Origin: WHSW01 sp963846565
Lineage (GTDB): Bacteria; Actinomycetota; Thermoleophilia; Solirubrobacterales; 70-9
Direction of reading: 5' to 3'
DNA: 64,000 nucleotides
Assembly (NCBI GenBank): GCA_963846565.1
Contig: CAWJWL010000005.1
Coordinates: 930,001 to 994,000, forward strand
The notes below the pieces were generated by a model that had not been told where the DNA came from, searched no databases, and saw nothing but the letters and a program-made list of their open reading frames with translations. Positions within the stretch are counted from its first letter, which is position 1; each line of letters opens with the position of its first letter. This document shows positions 51,985 to 60,287 of this stretch, one piece after another. Both the position numbers and the translations under genes were made by a program.

Positions 51985-52869
51985 CTATTCCTCTTCGACC
52001 GGGGCGGAGTTGGTCGGAATCACGTCGAGGAAGACGTACTCCGCCGCCCCGTCGGGGAGCTGCTCGATCGCCTCGGGCAGGTTCTCGTTCGACTGGCGCG
52101 TCATCACCATGGTCATGAACACCGACTCCGTGGCGAGGCCGTAGAAGGCGTATTGCGAGTTGCCGCCGAGCGACTCCGGCTTCGGGTTCGGCTCTTGCTT
52201 CAAGAGCTGCGCGATCGGGCCGTTCTTCACGTACTCGCAGACGAGCTTGTCGTCTCGCCTCGCGCTGCCGGCGCCGAGGTGGTACGAGGCGACCTCGCGG
52301 AAGCCCTCGCAGTCGTTCTTCTTCATCGTCTTCACGACCTGCTCGGCGGCCTCGTCGAACTCCTTCGCGGGCTTCGTGCCGGCCGAGAGCTCACCGAGGA
52401 ACCCGTTCAGCTGCGCGAGCTTGAAGCGCCCGGTCCGGTCGACGACCATCAGCGCCGTCGTCGTCCGCGCTCCGCGGGTGAAGTCGATCACGCCGGCGCC
52501 CTCGTACTCCTCGGTCCCGTCGACCTCGGCGCCGTCGAGCCGGCTCTCAACCGCCTTGCACTGCACCTTGGTTGCCTGGGTGTCGCTGCGGGCCGTGGGG
52601 ACGAACGAGTTGATCTCCTTGCAGTCCCCGCTCTTGACCGCCGCCGTGAGGTTGTCGGCGGCGTCTTCGATCGACTCCTCGGCCGCGGGCGCCTCCAGCG
52701 GGCCCCCCGTGGGGGGGTCCGACACCGTCGTGCTCGTCGTGTCCGTGGTCGACGTCGAGTTGGTGGTGGTGTCGTCGTCGTCCCCGCCCCCGCCGCAGCC
52801 CGCGAGTAGCGCGAGCGCCACGAGCGCCGCGGGGAGGAAGCTCCGACGAGTGGGTCTGGATCCCTGCAT
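51985..52869 (-). CDS. Lipoprotein of unknown function
   Basis: 294 residues. The lipoprotein signal LPAALVALALLAGCGGGG gives a lipid-modified Cys about 25. It is followed by an Asp/Thr/Ser-rich linker (about 30-60) and a globular part of about 230 residues with four Cys (GDCKEIN, VQCKAVE, NDCEGFR, LVCEYV) in two related halves. That suggests an internal duplication of a small Cys-paired domain. I do not recognise the family. It stands alone on the reverse strand, between the Ig-like gene and paralogue 2. Confidence 0.75.
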   Translation of the reverse strand: MQGSRPTRRSFLPAALVALALLAGCGGGGDDDDTTTNSTSTTDTTSTTVSDPPTGGPLEAPAAEESIEDAADNLTAAVKSGDCKEINSFVPTARSDTQATKVQCKAVESRLDGAEVDGTEEYEGAGVIDFTRGARTTTALMVVDRTGRFKLAQLNGFLGELSAGTKPAKEFDEAAEQVVKTMKKNDCEGFREVASYHLGAGSARRDDKLVCEYVKNGPIAQLLKQEPNPKPESLGGNSQYAFYGLATESVFMTMVMTRQSNENLPEAIEQLPDGAAEYVFLDVIPTNSAPVEEE

Positions 52870-52919
52870 CTGAAGTGCGCCAGCGTAAAGGATCGCCCGC
52901 TGGGCGTCAGTGCGGCGCC

Positions 52920-52925
52920 TAGAAT
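52920..52925 (+). promoter_or_regulatory. -10 box for sulfotransferase-like gene at 52935
   Basis: TAGAAT lies 9 nt before the ATG, with identical flanking sequence to the box at 49271. Confidence 0.5.
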
Positions 52926-52934
52926 CCGCCGCCC

Positions 52935-54473
52935 ATGGGCGGTTGCGTCATCCATTTCGGCATGCACAAGACCGGCTCGAGCTCGATCCAGCAGTCGCTC
53001 TACAAGGCGCAGGATCTGGGGCCGGACCACTGCCTGATCAGACTCGGGAAGCGGACCGGAAACCTCAGCGGCGAGCTGGTGACGGCGTTCGCGGACGAGC
53101 CTTGGCGTGCCAACGTCCATCGCAAGCGCGGGACGGCAAAGGAGGAGGTCCTGAAGGCGGGCCCTGAGGTCCGTGCCCGCGTCGCGGCGGAGGTCGCGGC
53201 GGCGGATCGGACCGCGGTCCTCTCGGGCGAGGCCGTATGCATGTTCAGCGAGGTGGAGTTCAGCAGGCTCACACGGGCCCTGGCCGACGCCGCGGGACCC
53301 GTAGCGGCGGTCGGCTACGTCCGCGCCCCGGCCGAGCGGATGGCCTCGGGCTTTCAGCAAAGGCTCAAGGGGGGATTCGACCGATTCGATCCGGCGGAGT
53401 TCTATCCCAGGGAGGGCTACCGGCGGCTCGAGGCATTCGACCGGGTGCTCGGCCGTGAGCAGGTCTCGCTCTGGAAATTCGACCCCGGGGGCTTTCCCGA
53501 GGGCGACGTCGTCCGCGACTTCTGCACCCGGCTCGGGATCGAGATCGCCGCCGAAGACATTGTCAGGGTCAACGAGGGCCTCTCGCGCCCGGCCATGTCG
53601 ATCCTCTTCGCCTATCGGGCCTACGGTCCCGGCTACGGGGTCGGCTGGCAGGCGGTGCGCGAGAACCGTGCGCTCGTCGAGGCCCTGCAGGGGGTTCGCG
53701 GCCCAAGGTTCGGCTTTCACGAGAGCGTCGTCGCGCCGGTGCTCGACGTCAATCGGGACGACCTGGCCTGGATCGAGGATCGGCTGGGCCAGGAACTGCG
53801 GTCGAAGTCGTTCGGGAGCGAGGGCGTCAGCTCCGCCGACGAGCTGCTGGAGATCGAGCCTTCCGCGCTCGACGCCTTCTTCGACGCCCTGCAGGATCGC
53901 TTCGGGATCGAGTTGCCGGGCTCCGCGAGCGCCCGGGCGGACACCGATCCTCATGCGGTGGCTATGAACGTCCAGGCCTGTCGAGAGGCGATCCGCGAGG
54001 TCATCTTCGGACCACCCAAGCCGCAGGCGCCGCACGGAGCTGGCGGCGCGCCCCGGCGCAACGGACAGCGCAGGCTCGTCGCCCGGGCGGCCGCCTCGCG
54101 CGGTCGCTGGCGCGAGGACGGGGAGGACGTGATCGTGCTCGCGCCGACCCCGCGACAGCCGGCGGTGGTCGGCCTGGAGGCGGTGCCAGGCATGGGCGAG
54201 ACCGGGAAGGGGGAGTTCAGCGCTCAGGTGCGCGCGAGCGACGCCACCCCCCTCGTCCTCCGACTCTCCATCGCCGGGGGCGGCGAGGAGGGCCGCTTAC
54301 TCGACGAGATCAGCATCGCCGGACGATCGGCACGCGAGTGGAGGGTGGCGGTGCCGATCTCCTCAGCGGATCAGTTCCTGCGCCTGAGCTGCAGCGTCAA
54401 GGCCGGGCACTCGAAGGACCGCCGCGCCCGCGTTCGCGTGGCGCGGGCGAGCCTCGAGCCGGCTACGCGCTAG
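52935..54473 (+). CDS. Sulfotransferase-like protein with C-terminal beta domain (paralogue 2)
   Basis: 512 residues. It has the same architecture as 49286: HFGMHKTGSSSIQQSL, GYVRAPAERMASGFQQRLKGG, SLWKFDPGGFPEGDVV, a central helical region, then a C-terminal beta domain (VLRLSIAGGGEEGRLLDEIS) from about residue 390. Identity between the paralogues is high in the N-terminal 350 residues and lower in the linker. The Ig-like gene and the lipoprotein gene lie between them. Its 3' end overlaps the convergent HU-like gene by 11 nt. Confidence 0.8.
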   Translation: MGGCVIHFGMHKTGSSSIQQSLYKAQDLGPDHCLIRLGKRTGNLSGELVTAFADEPWRANVHRKRGTAKEEVLKAGPEVRARVAAEVAAADRTAVLSGEAVCMFSEVEFSRLTRALADAAGPVAAVGYVRAPAERMASGFQQRLKGGFDRFDPAEFYPREGYRRLEAFDRVLGREQVSLWKFDPGGFPEGDVVRDFCTRLGIEIAAEDIVRVNEGLSRPAMSILFAYRAYGPGYGVGWQAVRENRALVEALQGVRGPRFGFHESVVAPVLDVNRDDLAWIEDRLGQELRSKSFGSEGVSSADELLEIEPSALDAFFDALQDRFGIELPGSASARADTDPHAVAMNVQACREAIREVIFGPPKPQAPHGAGGAPRRNGQRRLVARAAASRGRWREDGEDVIVLAPTPRQPAVVGLEAVPGMGETGKGEFSAQVRASDATPLVLRLSIAGGGEEGRLLDEISIAGRSAREWRVAVPISSADQFLRLSCSVKAGHSKDRRARVRVARASLEPATR

Positions 54474-54771
54474 CGGCGTCGGCCTTGCGGCCGCGAGGCG
54501 TGCGGGCCCGCCGACTGCCGCCTTCACCGCCGGCCTGACGCGCCGCCGCCGGGCGGAAGATGATCCGCTTCTCCTTGTCCCCGGTCTTCTCGCGAACGAC
54601 GAAGGTCCCGAATCCGGCGACCGCGACGCGGCCATCGTCGGCCTCCTCGAGGCGCCGGCCGAGGTCGCGGAGCGCCGCGGCGACGATCTTCGCGCTGCGC
54701 TTGTCGGGCGTTCCCTCGAACACGGCCTCGTCCGCGGCCTTTGCCGATTCGACCAGTTCAAGCATCTTCAT
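54463..54771 (-). CDS. HU/IHF-like DNA-binding protein with short arm and basic tail
   Basis: 102 residues from ATG 54771 with AAAGGAAA about 6 nt upstream. Residues 1-75 follow the HU pattern (LVESAKAADEAVFEG, VAAALRDLGRRLEEADDGRVAVAGFGTFVVRE, IIFRPA). The DNA-embracing arm between FGTFVVRE and IIFRPA is about ten residues shorter than in classical HU. A Gly/Arg/Lys-rich tail (RRARTPRGRK) follows, as in actinobacterial HU variants. Binding may rely on the tail. It sits alone inside the sulfotransferase locus. The open frame continues upstream to 55257 without homology. Confidence 0.85.
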   Translation of the reverse strand: MKMLELVESAKAADEAVFEGTPDKRSAKIVAAALRDLGRRLEEADDGRVAVAGFGTFVVREKTGDKEKRIIFRPAAARQAGGEGGSRRARTPRGRKADAASA

Positions 54772-54851
54772 TTCAGTTTCCTTTCGATCGAGGGGTGGGA
54801 CGCGCTCACCACCACGAGCCCGCCGGCCCCGGAAGAGTAGGCGATGGCGCC

Positions 54852-55928
54852 CTATCCCGGTTGGCGGACGACGATGCCCCGGTTCGGAACGCGTAGACGA
54901 TCCGGGCAGCGCGCGACGACGCGCCAAAACAGCGGCCGGGCCGCCTGGTACTTCGACCAGAAGGCGTCTGGAACCCTGAACACCCGCTCGCCGTCGGCGG
55001 GCACCTCGAGGTCGCCGAGGCCGGTACTCAGCAGGGTCCCGAACCGGTTCTGCGAGAACTCGATCGTGTAGCGCTCGGCTTCCTCGACCTTCGGCCAGTC
55101 GAGCACCGGAGGCTCCGCGGCGGGGTACTCCACTCTGCGACGCTGCTTCGCCGTCTCGTGGACGAGCGCCCAGCTGGCATTTCGCGCCGCCTCCCGATCC
55201 ACCATCTTCGCGATCAGTTGGATGTCGCGACCCGTGTTGTCCGGCGGGCTGTCGCATCTGATCACCTCGAAGCCCAGCCGCTCGACGATCGAGCGCGCGA
55301 TGTCACGGCTCATCCACTCGAATTTCCCGAGCGGTTCGGTCTCGGGGGCGTAGTACACCGAGGTGCGGCTGATCAGAAAGTCGAATCCGGTCTTCGTACT
55401 CGCGTCGGCAAGCGTCATGATCAGGTGACCGCCCTCGCGCAAGGCGACGGCGGCGGTGAGGAAGTAGGGGATCAGGTACTGCAGATCGACGTGCACCATC
55501 GCGTCGATCGAGTAGAACCCGTCGAGCGTGCCGGCGAGGCCGAGGCGCTCGAGCGCGAGGATCATCTCGTCGGATTGTGCGCCCGCCAGGTGCTCGAGAA
55601 CGAGCCTGTTGCTCTCGACCTCCGCGGCCAGGCGCTCGCCGCAAACCTTCAGGTACTCGCTCGAGACATCGAACGCGCCGATCCTGGACTCGGGCGCGGC
55701 GTCGAACACCATCTTCGTGTACTTGCCCGCTCCCTGACCGATCTCGACCGCGGTCTTCCAGCCGGTCACGCCGGCGGGCATGAAGAGCTCCTCGAACTGC
55801 TGTTGCCACGCCTCCGCGTCGCCCCACTCATCGCCGGGCCAGCGGACGTCGCTGCGCTGGGTGAACCTGGCGGATACGTCCGTGACGTACTTGTCCCAGT
55901 CCTGTCGGCTTGCGGATGGAGGCGACAT
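54852..55928 (-). CDS. SAM-dependent methyltransferase with C-terminal extension
   Basis: 358 residues. The class I fold has TAVEIGQGAGKYTKMVFD as cofactor motif, IGAFDVSSEYLKVCGERL, and a FYSIDAMVHVDLQYLIPYFLTAAVALREGGHLIM segment typical of methyltransferases acting on sugars or small molecules. The extra 110 residues after about 245 (VLDWPKVEEAERYTIEFSQNRFG, AFWSKYQAARPLFWRVVARC) resemble a fibronectin-like or binding module, perhaps for the glycan. It is separated from the HU-like gene by 80 nt and follows the second methyltransferase. Confidence 0.85.
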   Translation of the reverse strand: MSPPSASRQDWDKYVTDVSARFTQRSDVRWPGDEWGDAEAWQQQFEELFMPAGVTGWKTAVEIGQGAGKYTKMVFDAAPESRIGAFDVSSEYLKVCGERLAAEVESNRLVLEHLAGAQSDEMILALERLGLAGTLDGFYSIDAMVHVDLQYLIPYFLTAAVALREGGHLIMTLADASTKTGFDFLISRTSVYYAPETEPLGKFEWMSRDIARSIVERLGFEVIRCDSPPDNTGRDIQLIAKMVDREAARNASWALVHETAKQRRRVEYPAAEPPVLDWPKVEEAERYTIEFSQNRFGTLLSTGLGDLEVPADGERVFRVPDAFWSKYQAARPLFWRVVARCPDRLRVPNRGIVVRQPG

Positions 55929-55943
55929 CAGAAGGCGTGCAGC

Positions 55944-56864
55944 TTAGTTCTTACGGGCGAGCGCCTGCACCCAGTTCAGATGGCCGTGGGCGATCAGGGT
56001 TCGCTCGTGGGCCCAGAGCAGGCTGAGCACGCCGGCGTCGCGCTCCGGATCGAAGTTGCCCATGATGTCGTGAAGGCCCGCCTGGAACAGCCCGCCCGAG
56101 ACGCGGACGACGTCCGCGTCGGGGAACGTCTCCATCAGCGCCGGCATGATGTTCTCCGAGTCGGCCGCCTCCGAGGGATCGACGCGGATCACATCAGCCT
56201 CCACGGGCCGCTCGAGCCGGCGGGGATAGAAGCCGGCGTTGGGGCCCCGGCGAGCGAGGAAGCGACGGGGGAGCGCCGCGTACACCTCGTTGAAGACGGC
56301 CATCTGAGCGTCCGGGTACTGAAACCGGCTCGCGCCCACGTAGTCGTCGAGGTAGAGGACCCCGCCGGAGCTGAGGCAGCGCGCGCTCCACTCGATCGCC
56401 GCGCGCGTATCGAGCATGTGGTGGATCGCGTTGCGCCAGTGGACGAAGTCGAACTCGCCCTCCCCGGTGACCTCGGCGAACGCGTCGCTGGCGTGGTAGC
56501 GGACCCGGTCGCCGAGCCCGGCCTCCTCGGCCCGCTTGCGGCCGACGGCGATCCGCTGCTCCGCAAAGTCGTAGCACTCGAACCGCTCGACGAGACCCTG
56601 CTTGACCATGTTGAGCTCGACCATGCCGTTCCCACAGGCGACGGCAATGCCGCGCTTGAACGGGAGTCGGTCGGCATAGTCCCGGGTCAGCCGCGCCACG
56701 AGGCCCGCGCCCCAGAGGTCCGAGTCTGTGTCGCCTACCAGACGGTTGACCTGGCGGATCACCCACGGGTGGGTGCTGAAGCGGATCGGGCGCTCATCGC
56801 CGAACCGTCGTTGATCCCAGTGCGCCCCAATCTTCTCGGCGATCTGGCCCGTCTCAGCCATCAC
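55944..56864 (-). CDS. SAM-dependent methyltransferase
   Basis: 306 residues. Class I motif GIAVACGNGMVELNMVKQGLV (a variant first loop with CGNG), then YDFAEQRIAVGRKRAEEAG, and FDFVHWRNAIHHMLDTRAAIEWSARCLSSGGVLYLDDYVG. The start is GTG 56864 or ATG 56861; both overlap the end of the upstream sulfotransferase-like gene, so the two are coupled. Its likely role is O-methylation of the same product on which the sulfotransferases act. Confidence 0.87.
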   Translation of the reverse strand: MMAETGQIAEKIGAHWDQRRFGDERPIRFSTHPWVIRQVNRLVGDTDSDLWGAGLVARLTRDYADRLPFKRGIAVACGNGMVELNMVKQGLVERFECYDFAEQRIAVGRKRAEEAGLGDRVRYHASDAFAEVTGEGEFDFVHWRNAIHHMLDTRAAIEWSARCLSSGGVLYLDDYVGASRFQYPDAQMAVFNEVYAALPRRFLARRGPNAGFYPRRLERPVEADVIRVDPSEAADSENIMPALMETFPDADVVRVSGGLFQAGLHDIMGNFDPERDAGVLSLLWAHERTLIAHGHLNWVQALARKN

Positions 56865-57937
56865 GCCACCCTACCCTTCCGCCGCCCGGCTCCTTGCCTG
56901 GGCCGCTTCTCGCGTCTCTTGGCCGGCGCCTCGGCCGGTCCCTCGAGCTTGCGCCTGACGTACCGAGCCGGCTCTGCGACCTGGTCGAGGAGCGCGCCGA
57001 TCAGCGCGCTCACCTCCGGGGTGACTTGTGCCTCGCCGAGATCCGGGTGCGAGTTGCCCTCGAGCACCGCGGCCGGCTCGATCGCGATTGGATCCTCGGC
57101 GAGGAGGTCGCGGTTGACCCAGGCGACGTCGTCGGCGTACTTCCCGCGCAATACCTCCAGGACCTCGTCGTCGGTGACGAACGCCGACTCCGCTTCCGGG
57201 CTCGCGTAGATGAGGGCGTCGGAGAGCAGCGCCCGGAACTCGAGCCCGCGCTCATCCGCCTGCCGGTTGACCTCGAGCAGGAGCTCGCGCTCGGCCGCGG
57301 ACAGGCTCCGGTTGATCCGCGCGACGCTCGTGTCCATGGCGGCCGGCAGCTCGAGCTCACAGGTCCCCGCAAACGATTCGATCAGCGAGCCCTTGGCCGA
57401 GTCGTAGTTGACCACGCGGACCTGATCGAAGGCGTTTGTCCATCGACGGAGCGCGTTCACCTGGATGTTGGGATACGTGGCGGCGAACTCGGCCGGCGGG
57501 CGGTGATAGCCGGCCCGCTTGATCATCTGCTGGTACCCGGACCAGAAGTGGTCGTAGATGTTGCGGATGTAGGCGATCACGACCACCTCCATCTCGGGGC
57601 TCTCGAGCGCGCGCTTGAGGCGCCGGATGCGCGGGGCGGTGGCGTTCGTCATCGCCTCCCCCGAGATGATCGCGGTCGGCTTGCCGTCGAAGTAGGTGCG
57701 ACGGATCTCGCGTTCGAGTCGCCTGTCGGTCAACTCCGGCCCGCGGTCCTTGATCCGCAGGAACCGGACAATGTGCTGCGCGTTGCCCGCGCTGATCCTG
57801 TTCAGCTTCGCGTCGGGGGCGAGGTCGGCGTAGCTGACTCCGATCTCGGCGAGCGCTTCGGAGTTCGCCGAGAACCAACTCTGGATCGCCGAAGATCCCG
57901 TCTTGGTGAGGCCGATATGGAGGAAGAGCTTGTCCAT
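56861..57937 (-). CDS. Sulfotransferase-like protein (type B, first)
   Basis: 358 residues. The phosphosulfate-binding loop is FLHIGLTKTGSSAIQSWF near the N-terminus, and VVVIAYIRNIYDHFWSGYQQM supplies the 3'-phosphate-binding Arg/Ser. There is a very basic C-terminal tail (about 335-358, Arg/Lys/Gly-rich). Sequence around the core differs clearly from the 49286/52935 type and more closely resembles 57951. It overlaps the methyltransferase start by 4 nt and follows 57951 by 13 nt, so all of 54852-60235 is probably one operon. Confidence 0.82.
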   Translation of the reverse strand: MDKLFLHIGLTKTGSSAIQSWFSANSEALAEIGVSYADLAPDAKLNRISAGNAQHIVRFLRIKDRGPELTDRRLEREIRRTYFDGKPTAIISGEAMTNATAPRIRRLKRALESPEMEVVVIAYIRNIYDHFWSGYQQMIKRAGYHRPPAEFAATYPNIQVNALRRWTNAFDQVRVVNYDSAKGSLIESFAGTCELELPAAMDTSVARINRSLSAAERELLLEVNRQADERGLEFRALLSDALIYASPEAESAFVTDDEVLEVLRGKYADDVAWVNRDLLAEDPIAIEPAAVLEGNSHPDLGEAQVTPEVSALIGALLDQVAEPARYVRRKLEGPAEAPAKRREKRPRQGAGRRKGRVA

Positions 57938-57950
57938 GCTTACCCGGCGA

Positions 57951-59000
57951 TTATGGAGGACCGGGCCCGGGGTCTTCCTCGACCTCGCGGCGCAGCCGCC
58001 TGAGCTGCCTGCGCAGTACCTGGATCTGATCGAACTGACTCTTGATCAGCGCCAGCAGGGCGGCGTTGATCTGGCCCTGGGTTGCCTCGAGTCGCCTGGC
58101 GGGAAGGCGCTCGTCTGAGATCTCGGGCTGGCCGGCCTCACGGAGCAGCTCGTTGACCCGCCGGCGATCGCCACGGCTCTCGTCCCAGACCTTCGCGATG
58201 TCCGCGTCGTCCCAAAACAGCGCGTCGAGATCGACGTCGCGTGGCTCGTCGCCGAGGACGCCACCCTTCTTCAGCAGTGGCTCGAGCTCGGCCGGAAGGA
58301 CCGGGTCGTCGATCTGTGCGTTGTGGAGGGCCCAGAGGGCGAGCGCGACGGGATTCGGGCTCTCGTTCGAGCGCACCCTGTCGATCCCGGCCCCCTCGAG
58401 CCCGCAGATCTCCAGGAAATCCTCGACCACGTCGCCGCACGCCTCGAAATTGCGGACGAGCACCTCCGCGCGGTCGAGCCCGAACCATGGCTCGAGGTTC
58501 TTGCCGACGCCCTTGTGGCGACCCGCGACCCACTCGCGGAACGGCTGCAGGGGGCCCGCGTAGTCCTTGTGCTTGATCCCCCATTGGAGATAGGCGGACT
58601 GGACCCAAGTGTCGGGGCGCCGGACATAGGCGACGATGCGAAGATCGACGCCGCTCTCGGTCAGTTGCCGCAAGGCCGGGAGGACGATCGGGTCGTTGCC
58701 GAGGAAGGTCTCGTTGGACCAGATCGCGCGCTCGATGCCCGCTTCGCGCAGCTCCTCGACCGAGCGCACCGCCACCTTGGCCAGCTCCTCGCCCGCCTTC
58801 TCCGTGCCCAGGGCGGCGAGCTGCGGCCACCCCTCGGGGCGCTGCCAGGCCCGCTTCTTGCCGCCGGCGTGTTCGCACATCAGGCCGAGGTAGAAGACCT
58901 TCTGCGCCGCCAGCGTGTCGGTGGCCCCGCGCAGCGACTTCTGGATCGATGTCGAGCCGGCCTTGGTCTGCCCGATGTGAACGACGAGCTCGAAGTTCAT
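57951..59000 (-). CDS. Sulfotransferase-like protein (type B, second)
   Basis: 349 residues. N-terminal loop VVHIGQTKAGSTSIQKSLRGA; 3'-phosphate motif RIVAYVRRPDTWVQSAYLQW. The C-terminal 55 residues form an amphipathic coiled coil (QINAALLALIKSQFDQIQVLRRQLRRLRREVEE), suggesting a dimer or a complex with operon partners. The start overlaps the upstream stop by one base (TAATG at 59000), a strong coupling signal. Confidence 0.82.
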   Translation of the reverse strand: MNFELVVHIGQTKAGSTSIQKSLRGATDTLAAQKVFYLGLMCEHAGGKKRAWQRPEGWPQLAALGTEKAGEELAKVAVRSVEELREAGIERAIWSNETFLGNDPIVLPALRQLTESGVDLRIVAYVRRPDTWVQSAYLQWGIKHKDYAGPLQPFREWVAGRHKGVGKNLEPWFGLDRAEVLVRNFEACGDVVEDFLEICGLEGAGIDRVRSNESPNPVALALWALHNAQIDDPVLPAELEPLLKKGGVLGDEPRDVDLDALFWDDADIAKVWDESRGDRRRVNELLREAGQPEISDERLPARRLEATQGQINAALLALIKSQFDQIQVLRRQLRRLRREVEEDPGPGPP

Positions 59001-60235
59001 TACCCGGGGACCTCACCGGGCTCCGTGCTTACCGACTCGTCTGGCCCCGGGCCCTCGGGAGCCGCCGGAGAGCCGCCACCCCCCCGGTAGGCACGGTCGA
59101 GGGTGTAGCCGAACGCCCTCATCGTGGGCCCGCAGATCTCGAGGAACTGCGCGCGCTCCTCGGGTGACCAGGCGAGCTCGTCGAGCTCGAGCGCATCCCA
59201 GTCCGCCGACGTCCGCTCCGGCGCGTTGGTGGCGAGATAGTCGTGGAGCGCCTGGCGCTCGGGCGGCTCGAGGGCGAGGAAGCTCGCCAATCGGTCGCCG
59301 GTGGCGACGGGGTCGGAGGCGAGGTCGTACTGGTCCACCTCCATCCGCTGCGACTCGGGGACCGCCTCCTTGAGGTCCTGCCACGCGGTCATCGCGCTGG
59401 TCCAGTCGTGGCAGTGGCCGACGAACTCCTGCTCCCGGAACTTGCGACGCCGCGATTCCACGTTCTCGAGGCCGCGACGGCGGGTGAAGACGACTCGCGC
59501 ATCGGGCCAGACCGACATGAGCATCTGCAGAGACTCCAGCATCTGCGTTCCGGGCGTCTTGTCGACGAACGACCCCCCCGGGTGCAGATTCGCGTATACC
59601 GAGCGCATCGCGGTCGTTACCCGCGCCTGCCACTCCTCCGCGCCCACGTGCGAGAGCAGAACGTCCTCCTGGCGCGCCGCCGATGCCGGGTTGGGGCTGT
59701 CGTAGTAGGTGTGGACGGCGCCGACCAGCGCCGCAAGCAGCGGCAGCGTGTGGCACTCGCCGTATCCCTGCAGTCCCAGCGCGGCCCGCACGCCGTTGCC
59801 GACCGCTGTCGTGCCGGAGCGGGCGGCGCCGAGGACGAACACCGGCCGCGCCGTGAGCCTCTCGGGCTCGAGCAAGAGGGTCCCGAAGTGACGCATCACG
59901 ATGCCGTCGCCAAGCGCCCACACCGTCCACTCGAGCTCCCCGGCGGCGAGCCCATCCAGTGGCAGTTCGACCGCGAAGCGGCAGTTGTCGGAGGGCCCGA
60001 CCCCGGCGGTGAGCTCGGCGACGTCCGGGCTCGGCTCGTCCACGGACAGCTCGACGACCCGAGCGGACGAGCGCACCTCCATCCTCTCGAACGCGCTGTC
60101 GCGCCCCAGGGCCCAGCCGGAGATCCGCAGCGTCCCCTCGTCGGTGATCGAACTCTCGAGCGATCCGGCGGCGGGCACGTCGGTGGGTGGTCGCGCCTCC
60201 CATTGGCAGCGCTGATACGCGATTCGGTAGGCCAA
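59000..60235 (-). CDS. Sulfotransferase with N-terminal beta-sandwich (type C)
   Basis: 411 residues, TTG start at 60235 supported by GGAGGA 6 nt upstream. Residues of about 30-125 are a beta-sandwich (GTLRISGWALGRDSAFERMEV, FAVELPLDGL) like the modules in the large GT2 at 61564. Residues of about 132-390 are a sulfotransferase of the 'sulfotransferase_3' kind: VFVLGAARSGTTAVGNG, then VDKTPGTQM and RVVFTRRRGLENVESR. It differs from the other two types by its loop (ARSGTT). Its module suggests it works on the same polymer as the GT2. Confidence 0.85.
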   Translation of the reverse strand: MAYRIAYQRCQWEARPPTDVPAAGSLESSITDEGTLRISGWALGRDSAFERMEVRSSARVVELSVDEPSPDVAELTAGVGPSDNCRFAVELPLDGLAAGELEWTVWALGDGIVMRHFGTLLLEPERLTARPVFVLGAARSGTTAVGNGVRAALGLQGYGECHTLPLLAALVGAVHTYYDSPNPASAARQEDVLLSHVGAEEWQARVTTAMRSVYANLHPGGSFVDKTPGTQMLESLQMLMSVWPDARVVFTRRRGLENVESRRRKFREQEFVGHCHDWTSAMTAWQDLKEAVPESQRMEVDQYDLASDPVATGDRLASFLALEPPERQALHDYLATNAPERTSADWDALELDELAWSPEERAQFLEICGPTMRAFGYTLDRAYRGGGGSPAAPEGPGPDESVSTEPGEVPG

Positions 60236-60287
60236 CTACGTCCTCCTGCCCCCTGAGACACGCCAGCCGGTCATGCCCGGCTGGACA

